A stretch of 64,000 nucleotides of DNA, taken from Meandrina meandrites (Eukaryota; Cnidaria; Anthozoa; Scleractinia; Meandrinidae). The notes under the pieces were generated by a model. It was not told the origin of the DNA. It searched no databases and saw nothing but the letters and a program-made list of their open reading frames with translations. This document shows positions 57,408 through 64,000 of the stretch, piece by piece (within the stretch, counting starts at the first letter, position 1; each line of letters begins with the position of its first letter). The DNA lies in contig OY855906.1 in NCBI GenBank assembly GCA_963693305.1, positions 19,529,161 to 19,593,160 of the forward strand, written 5' to 3'. The translations under genes were made by a program, and so were the position numbers.

Positions 57408-57863
57408 GAAACACCAAAAAACACAAGAACCTTCTTCGAAAACAACTCGACAAACAAAGCTTTTGCGAACTTGGTAACCAAGCTACGAAATCGGTGGAGG
57501 ACTGGTCATTGATAACTACATGTTTGCCAGGTTACTAAGCTACGAAGTTCGAAGCGATGTTTTTCTCCAAGCAGATTTATGGCTTTGATTATCGGGAAAT
57601 GTCAACTCTTTATTCCAGAAATGTGCATAGGAGTATTAACAACATTTATTCAAGCTTGTTCCCTGAATAGGAAAAGGAAAGCCCACAAAATCACTTGTCT
57701 GTACCCACTGGAAATCCCAGATCTGAAACCCCCCCATGCCTTCGGAATTCCAATCGTAAGTACCCCCCTTGCCTTCGGAATTCCAGTTCAAAGAACCCCC
57801 CCTTGCCTTCGGAATTCCAAAAAGCCGTCCGTCGTACTGTACGGATATTTTCTGGAATTGCCC

Positions 57864-58991
57864 AATGCACCCGAGTCGATAAACAACACCATCAAACGAA
57901 AGAATGACTACAAAGCTTGCAACGACGTTGTGCAATTCACAGAAAACGTGAGAGAAATTAAGGATATTCAAGCAAGAAATGTAGAGCGAGCAATTGTCGG
58001 GGAAGGTCCTTATCGACTATGTCCAGAGTACAGTGACCTATGTGTGGAGCCAGAGGTATGGTTTTACAATATGACTGCTTCAGAGCGTCAAAGTCATCTG
58101 GAAAAGTTTGCGAATATGAACATTCGCCAAAAGAAAGGTAAAGACTTTGGTGTTACACCCAGTTGCACTAACCGCAATCTCACCCAGGGCTTATCTGTCT
58201 CGTTTGAAGATTCTGGGTTGTCGCAAATTCTTCATCAGAGCTCCTGGCAAAAAGCTATTCAGCTGGTTTCAAAAGCTGATTCCATGTCTCCAGCCCCAGG
58301 AAGACACAGAAACAAGGCCGTTTTCGTAGAGAGCCAGTCAGCCAACGTAGAACGACCAAACCTTGTCTTGCTAAAGACGGATGGTAGTGCCACTTGTGAA
58401 TGCCAAAAGTTCAAAGAAACCAAGCTTTGCTCTCATATTATAGCAGTTGCTGAAAGGGATGGTAGCCTAGCAATGGTTCTTGCTTGGTACAACAGCTCTG
58501 GATTCATTAATCTTGCTCAAACGGCAGCTCGTGGAGCTCCAAAGAAATCTGGAAAAAAACCTGGAGAGAAACAAAGAGTGCGCCATAAGGGGACTCCCTT
58601 GACCCGTAACTGTGATGAATATAGTGCTCGTCCAGGTATTGCAGTAAGAGAGCCAGAAGTCTGGGAAAACGAGAAGGATTTCTTTTTAATGTTTCGTACT
58701 TGTAACCAAAAGAAATGCATAAGCTGCAAGGCAGAGTTTGACAAAGTTCCTCCCAACAACCTATGTATTTCACACAAGGAGAAGTACTTCTACCCATACC
58801 AAGGCAATTTTCAGGATATGCGCCTCTCAAGGGCAGAAAAAAATTTCTATTATCATGTAAGTCTTGCTTGTATCAAGAATCGACATCCCAAATTCCTAAA
58901 CGATTCTCTCAAAATTCCGGATGATGTCAAAGCTAATTTGAAGGACTGTCACCAGTTATTTTTAAAAAATAGTTTGGGCATTAATTGCTAG
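57864..58991 (+). CDS. MULE transposase, 3' part with SWIM finger
   Basis: Continues the frame of the 5' part after a single AAT codon; 375 codons from 57867 including the stop. It begins APESINNTIKRKNDYKACN, a region typical of the end of MULE catalytic domains. A SWIM zinc finger (C-x-C-x8-C-x-H in CECQKFKETKLCSHI) lies at about residues 877-890 of the joined protein. A basic stretch (APKKSGKKPGEK) and a Cys-rich segment (CNQKKCISC) follow. The intact protein would have been about 1,075 aa. A longer open frame reading back into the nested element (from 57579) is an artefact of that insertion. gtaagt at 58858 could serve as a donor for an alternative last exon. Confidence 0.85.
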   Translation, partial: NAPESINNTIKRKNDYKACNDVVQFTENVREIKDIQARNVERAIVGEGPYRLCPEYSDLCVEPEVWFYNMTASERQSHLEKFANMNIRQKKGKDFGVTPSCTNRNLTQGLSVSFEDSGLSQILHQSSWQKAIQLVSKADSMSPAPGRHRNKAVFVESQSANVERPNLVLLKTDGSATCECQKFKETKLCSHIIAVAERDGSLAMVLAWYNSSGFINLAQTAARGAPKKSGKKPGEKQRVRHKGTPLTRNCDEYSARPGIAVREPEVWENEKDFFLMFRTCNQKKCISCKAEFDKVPPNNLCISHKEKYFYPYQGNFQDMRLSRAEKNFYYHVSLACIKNRHPKFLNDSLKIPDDVKANLKDCHQLFLKNSLGINC

Positions 58992-60553
58992 ACAGAGTGA
59001 TAATTGCGATCGCTTGTATCAAGAATGAACATCCTAACTTCCTAAACTGTTTGACTCAAAATTCCAGATGATGTAAAAGCTAATTTCAAGGACTGCCACT
59101 GTTTATGTTTTGAAAAAAAAAAGGTTCGGAGATTTTTTGCTGGACAAAGAGACGTTGCGATTTCACCGCCCTTATGGTAAAAACAGTTTGGGTTTTGGTT
59201 ACAAAAATAATAGTTTTCTTCTGTTGCGTCCATTTTGGCTTATTTGTTAAAAGTTCCTGTTTTTGTCACTTGTGTTTGTTAAATCTGAAGTAAAGTTGAC
59301 GTTTTATCTCCTTTACACTTCCTTGCACAGAATGGTCTTTCATATTTTAACTATTTTACAAGTAGCCACATTCCATTCATGGGGGGGGGGGGGGGGGGGT
59401 ATTCTCTGAGCCTGAGGCGATGAATGATTATTTTTCATTAATAAGATACACCTGGAAACAATTATACCTCGTTAATTTGTAGCCCTCAGATTGCTCTACC
59501 AGGTAATAAACTAAGGTTTTCTGTTAGCAGAAAGTCGGCCCACAGATAAATGAACAGCTACTAGAAATTGATCAATAGTAGAAAAAGTCGAAATGGGATC
59601 GTAACAAAACAGATTAGCGACTTTGAAGGGAACCGAAATCACAAAAAGATTTTGGCGAACTCAATTATCTGTGAAGTGTTAAACTTTCTTCTTTATATAA
59701 ACTTCCTCACTCTTGTATTGTGCTTAGGAGCAAGGAAACTCTGGGACTAGTTCCTTGAAAATATACCAGAGACATACTTTCCCTTTGCGTTTCTGGACTG
59801 AGAATTGTTCAAGTGAAAAGAACTGAATTTCAAGATTACAAGGCAGTTTAGCAGACGTAAAGCACTTAAAAGAAGGTTGTACTTTGTAACACCGTACATG
59901 TATAACAAAATACTGATGGCGAATGAGGGCCACCTCCTTAACTTGATTTACCATTAACGTAAACAAAAAAATCGGTGTCTTATCTACAGGTACGTGCACA
60001 CATTTACTTTTGTCAACTTTATCAATCATCCATGTTATAAATCGGTCTTATTTTAAGATTACTCACTCGAAATACGCCTTGAAATCCATTTATCCACTTT
60101 GCCACTGCCACAAGGTTCAATGTGTCAAACAAACCAAACAGAACACTTCTTTCACGGGCTTCAGTTTTAAGTAAGAGTTTGCTACAAGCGAGCAAACGAA
60201 CGTCCGCCATATTTGTTTTAGTTTCAATTTGTTAAGTGCTGACTTCATTAAATGCGGGCTCAAAATCAATAGAATGGCGTCTGCATTCTGCGGTCTGCGG
60301 TCTGCAGTCTGCGGTCTGCGGTCTGCAGTCTGCAGTCTGCGGTCTGCGGTCTGCAGTCTGCAGTCTGCAGTCTGCGTTTTCACCCGACCGCTAAAGTAGG
60401 CACCCTCCTAGATTAGCAATAGACACCCTAGCTGTTTAATACCGTGACATTTTTAAAATGTTTTAACAAGAATACTCTTCTTATTGGGTTACCAGCCATC
60501 TATCTTAACACAAAGGTGGTCACAAGACTTTCCTACATTTTGTCTCACTTAAG
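58992..60553. other. MULE 3' region, non-coding
   Basis: 59005-59113 is a degraded direct repeat of the last ~110 bp of the transposase frame. A poly-G tract lies at 59382-59399. No other gene seen; if the alternative last exon at 60554 is used, this is intron. Confidence 0.5.
60287..60376 (+). repeat. (tctgcg/tctgcag) short tandem repeat
   Basis: Fourteen or so 6-7-bp units of the type gtctgcg/gtctgca. It ends gcgttttcacccgaccgctaaagtag, which resembles the outer end of the MULE right TIR (gcgttttgtacctgccg then ctaaaatac). It may be a relic terminus of a related MULE. Confidence 0.6.
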
Positions 60554-60721
60554 GTCACCAAGGATCCGGAAAGTGTGTATTATCATGTCAGGAAAATGTG
60601 TGTGCTGACCAAATGTGACAGGATCTTACCAAGAAATATCACCATCTCCGAGTCTGTCAGCGACAAGATGAGCGAAATTCACAAGCGCCATCTTTCAAAT
60701 GAATTTGGTGTTTTGGTGTAG
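60554..60721 (+). CDS. possible alternative last exon of MULE transposase
   Basis: After tctcacttaag the frame reads VTKDPESVYYHVRKMC… for 55 codons to a stop. Its pattern (YYHV…C…, then a short charged helix) parallels the regular C-terminus encoded at 58848-58991 (FYYHVSLAC…). It would be in phase with a donor at 58858. It may be a duplicated last exon or a decayed copy; no transcript evidence is available. Confidence 0.4.
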   Translation, partial: VTKDPESVYYHVRKMCVLTKCDRILPRNITISESVSDKMSEIHKRHLSNEFGVLV

Positions 60722-60759
60722 AAGGGTTCATATTAATGTCCTTTTGGAAGTTTTTAAAT

Positions 60760-61060
60760 TACAAAGACCAAACCCTTTGTTGATAGCCAAGTACCATCAC
60801 AAAACTGTTAGATTTATGTTAGGAGTTTCTTTTTACCTGAGTTATACAGTGCAGGTTTTTCATGTCGCAGCCAAAGAAAGAGTTCTAAATGACAATGTTA
60901 TGTTGATGTTAAATACAACCACAAAACTTTTCGACTTATATTCAGGAGTTTGTTTCCAGTTGAGTTATACAGTGCAGGTTTTGTATGTTGCAGCCAAAGA
61001 AAAAGTTTTAAATAATGTTTTTATGCTGATAGCCGGCTACCTTCACAAACTGACCCGATT
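60760..61060 (+). repeat. ~120-bp tandem repeat, 2-3 degenerate copies
   Basis: The segment aaactgttagatttatgttaggagtttc… gttatacagtgcaggtttt…gcagccaaagaaa… recurs with changes at about 60920-61030, and a third partial copy starts near 61010. The open frame across it is a repeat shadow. Confidence 0.6.
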
Positions 61061-61795
61061 ATTTCCATAATCAACCTGGATGTAGGGGATAAACCATATA
61101 GGGAAGTCTGAAATGATTCAAAGAAATAAAATTGTTCAGGTTGCTCTCGTTCCTGTTTTACACCAACACTGAAGTTTATAGTGGCCATAGCTATGCACAT
61201 GTTAGTTACAGCATGTCACAAGTCTAATAATTTATGCTAGCCCTCGTGGAAATTGCTAAAAAATAAAAACGTGAAAAAGTGCACATACGGCGAACAGCAA
61301 CATCATTCGCGTGCATGTTAAACCTATTTAATTGATGCCAATAGTCTGAAAGGTTTCTCCTATTTAGGACTGCGACTAAAAGCACTGCAAGTGATACCAT
61401 GGCTCATGCAATTTTAGATAATGAGAACCAAACATAAAAGATGATTTCCAGTCCATACTGCGCAATCTCCAACTGCAATGTTTATATGAGTCTCACATGA
61501 AAGAATGTTTACTGGCAAAGATAAAAATTCTGAAACAAACGTACTTTTTTCTTGATGAGTAGCACTAGATGTCCTTGCAAAACAATAATAACGACTAGAA
61601 GAACGTCCACGCTATTCAAAACCGACGTTTCAGCTCATTGAGCATTCTTGAACGAAACGACCCGTAATGGCGGATTAAAAAACTTCATGTACGCTATTAC
61701 CGAAGTGTGATGTCAGCAACGAATTCAAAACAAAAATGAAAACAAACCCCGCGACCACGTAAAAGCTGGATCTTTCGAGGACCCCTGGTTTTTAA
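61061..61795. other. MULE 3' non-coding region
   Basis: No gene or repeat recognised. Confidence 0.4.
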
Positions 61796-62001
61796 AGAGC
61801 TACGTCATCATTCCTGTATTTTCAAAAGATTGGCTAAACTTTAAATTTCAAAATCGTCATTTCGAAGCCCTTTCAATTCTTCCCATCCTTGTTCTTTACA
61901 ATCACCCCTTTGGTGTTTTCTTCCTTCGCAAACCATTATTTTTAGGTTTCCTAACATCTTAACCGTTATTTAGGCCATTAAAATATCGTGACGTAGCTCC
62001 T
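61796..62001. mobile_element. 206-bp MITE, TTAA-flanked
   Basis: Ends AGAGCTACGTCA and AGGAGCTACGTCA (reversed), flanked by TTAA at 61792-61795 and 62002-62005. It sits exactly at the inner edge of the MULE right TIR. Confidence 0.7.
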
Positions 62002-62215
62002 TTAAAGACAAAGATTTAAAGCTGAAAACATGTTTGGTGCACTTTAACATGCCTGACAGATGTAACTCGAAATTTAAGAATATAATACTAAAGTATATGC
62101 GTCGAAAGTTAATGCCGGTACTTCCGCCGCAATGCAGGAGTAATTATGTAATTATGAGTTTTTCTTTTTACTGACCTGTGACCTGTGACCTGTGACCTGC
62201 GTTTTGTACCTGCCG
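62002..62215 (-). repeat. MULE right TIR
   Basis: About 214 bp, reverse complement of the left arm with about five substitutions. It has four 7-bp aggtcac units instead of seven. It also supplies the artefactual last ~37 codons of the interrupted EnSpm frame (down to 62109). Confidence 0.9.
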
Positions 62216-64000
62216 CTAAAATACAGTCCCAGTGTACTGACTGCATTGAGCGGTGTCCATAGCTTTCCCTAACATACAATCCTGCTCCAGGCTTGAGGGG
62301 GTCTTCAACATAATAATATAGTTTGACTGTTTTGTCTCTCTCTTGGACACTGATAATGTGTGCAATGTAGTTTTCCCCATCTGCACAGGCAACAACCACT
62401 ACGTCATCACGCTGGGGATAAAATGGGACATTCACTGAATCACCACTAACAGGCAATTGCTCCCGCATGAAGTCAATTGTAATGTAGTGATTTGGGTTCT
62501 CTAGGTTTTCTGGATCCGGATAAAGAATAACTTTTTGAAGTATTTTCTCAGTGGGAAGAAGAAGTTGCTGAACAGAACGAACAACAAGTTTCCCAAAATT
62601 GTAGGCGTAAATCTTTGGTGATCCATCTGCATCTTTCATTATTGGAAAGAGGCTGCCTCTTAACAGTGAGTGAAAATGATTATCAACCACAGCACAAACA
62701 AAGGCATCAACATGTACAACAATTTCTTGGTCTGCCTCATTGTCATCTGCAATGATAACAGTTTCATCTGCCCGATAAAGAATACCATCAGGTTTGGTAC
62801 AAGGTTTCCATAAACGAGAAAAACAGAAACAGTCAGTTTCAATCTTCTCAGCAGTAGGGTACTGTTCATGGAGAAGGTGCATTTCATTGACCGATAATCG
62901 ATAGTGATTGTTTTCTTGTTTGCCAACAAGGATTCCACTAGCAGGTCTTGCTTCTGGAGGTAATTCTGAGTATAGTTTCATTGCTTCAGATACACTACTT
63001 GCACAAAGTTTGCTCTGATTAGAGTTTCCTGGCCTTCTTTCCTTTGGCTTTCTCAGTTTACACTTCAAACTTTTTAAAAGTTCTCTCCTGGCTTCAGCTT
63101 TGGCGAAGGTTAGTTCAATGTTCTTCTTGTTTGAAGAAGTGGCAATATATTTAGAAACTGCTTGCTCATAAACCTCACACCAGTAATTATCAGGTGACGA
63201 AAAACGAAGAATGTCTTCAGCAGCATGCTCAAGATTGTGGGCAGTTACAACACATCCTTCCAACCATTTCTCCCATAGTAGTAGACCATTTCAGCCATCC
63301 TGGCAGCCAAAACCCAAATTGCGAAGTCATCATCTTCAATCAGACCACCTAAAACACACTCAGATGCTGGAAATACAAATTTTCTATATTCCTCACCCTT
63401 CTAATGTCCAATTTTAGCACAAGACTTTGGGATTTGGCCATCCTTAAGTTCACTGGTCCAGGGCATTGTTTTAAGTCGCTTATCCACAGCTGATTTGTCA
63501 ACTGTTTCACCATCAAGATAATGGTTTAAATCTTTCTTCACAACATTCAGTGGAATATTGTGCATCATGTCAAACACAGTGTCTAAAAGAACATTGAACC
63601 CATAAAGCCTGTTCAGTCTGTGAAGTATAGATAGTCCAGTGTAACCACTTTGCCTTGCTAGAGTGGCTCGAACAGTGGGTCGGTCTTCCTCCTCAATTTT
63701 TGTCATCATTGATACTTCATCTTCTAACACACAAGGTTCAACAGGAAATCTAGCATGGTACCTGTTGTTTGCTATATAATAAGTACTTCCATTGTCAATG
63801 TTTGTACCTCTTAACTGATGCCTTCGGCAAGGAAATATCCCACCATTTATGAACTTGCCCACCTCGCATTGTGCTGGATAATCCCCTGTCCATAACAAAA
63901 GCATGCACCGCACAATGGTCTCCCCAGCATTGCATCCATTAATTTCTCTGGCATAATAAACCTTGTTCCCCTTAATGAAGCTGTCCTCTAGATCCTTAAT
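62216..64000 (-). pseudogene. EnSpm/CACTA-type transposase (partial, broken)
   Basis: The minus-strand frame is open from the window's right edge down to TAG at 63403-63405, continues in the same frame to about 63290, and then shifts frame before continuing to 62216. Visible features: TARQSGYTGLSILHRL-type segment, then DTVFDMMHNIPLNVV, matching the D-MH block of Tnp2-type CACTA transposases; an EEYRKFVFPASE…GGLI segment after the TAG; then a C-terminal region with a BAH-like stretch (PFYPQRDDVVVVACADGENYIAHI). Broken by one nonsense codon, one frameshift and the MULE insertion. The 5' end lies outside the window. Confidence 0.8.

Larger units (their letters stand above)
43936..57863. mobile_element. 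AAT-flanked TIR element (~1 kb itself) split by IS3EU-like transposon
   Basis: Termini GGGCACTTCCAGAAAATATC and GGGCAATTCCAGAAAATATC (reversed) continue through a shared gacggacggctt block. AAT lies at 43933-43935 and 57864-57866. The outer portions contain ccccccttgccttcggaattcc repeats. Removing the element with one AAT restores the MULE frame. Its own sequence is about 1 kb, with no coding region recognised. Same family as the MITE at 25093-25288. Confidence 0.8.
38336..62215 (+). mobile_element. MULE (Mutator-like) DNA transposon, 23.9 kb with nested insertions
   Basis: Ends are inverted (CGGCAGG…CCTGCCG) and flanked by the 9-bp duplication ctaaaatac (38327-38335, 62216-62224). TIR arms are ~243 bp (left) and ~214 bp (right). 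The encoded transposase has MULE-type catalytic and SWIM regions. A 9-bp duplication with long TIRs is the classical MULE signature. About 13.9 kb of its length is nested insertions; its own sequence is about 10 kb. Confidence 0.9.

Noticed and set aside
57579..57863. N-terminal extension of the SWIM-containing open frame
   Set aside because: Lies inside the AAT-flanked element; the true upstream coding sequence is at 38691-43935.
60699..61070. 123-codon open frame
   Set aside because: Spans a degenerate ~120-bp tandem repeat and has no domain.

Overview
This window reads as eukaryotic, AT-rich, animal DNA. It is most likely from a cnidarian (hexacoral or coral type). The evidence is spliceosomal introns, Pol III tRNA and SINE sequences, and a mix of BEL/Pao, Penelope-like, DIRS-like, Tx1/L1-like, EnSpm/CACTA, MULE and IS3EU-like transposable elements of kinds I associate with cnidarians. 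The species call is inference. I find no convincing host protein-coding gene; almost every coding region belongs to a transposable element, and many elements sit inside one another.

Region 1 (1-12.9 kb): a 21-bp minisatellite is split into a left block (1101-1392) and a right block (8972-12478) by a 7.6-kb CACTA-like element (1393-8971). The element has 26-bp inverted termini, a TAG target duplication and dense cgtaaag subterminal motifs. Inside it is a Harbinger-like TIR element with a TTA duplication (3574-6790). That was split by a 5'-truncated Tx1/L1-like LINE (3740-6462, minus strand), which was in turn split by a TTAA-flanked MITE (4099-4903). Removing the MITE on paper rejoins the LINE reading frame.

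Region 2 (12.9-25.3 kb): TA-flanked MITEs, hairpins, a tRNA-derived SINE, a hammerhead-like motif, a decayed Penelope-like element (17.4-18.8 kb), a LINE tail, a decayed DIRS-like tyrosine-recombinase retroelement (20.2-24.6 kb) and a small ATT-flanked MITE.

Region 3 (25.3-38.3 kb): a SAP-domain ORF running into a 36-bp minisatellite, a convergent transposon-type ORF, two tRNA-like genes in a 249-bp tandem duplication, and an intact-looking BEL/Pao LTR retrotransposon (29,481-36,975) with apparently identical 462-bp LTRs and a GTTAC duplication.

Region 4 (38.3-64 kb): an EnSpm/CACTA transposase gene (minus strand, running off the right edge) is interrupted 15 codons before its stop by a MULE (38,336-62,215; 9-bp duplication, ~215-240-bp TIRs). 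The MULE transposase gene (ten 5' exons, C2H2 finger, D/D catalytic residues, SWIM finger) is interrupted by a ~1-kb AAT-flanked element (43,936-57,863). That element contains a 12.9-kb IS3EU-like transposon (44,494-57,407; 334-bp near-identical TIRs, 6-bp duplication). The innermost transposon looks intact. It encodes, convergently, a 514-aa DD39E integrase-like transposase (two exons) and an 873-aa CUE-HECT ubiquitin-ligase-like protein (seven exons, catalytic Cys present). This ubiquitin-ligase-carrying transposon and its four-level nest are the most interesting content of the window.
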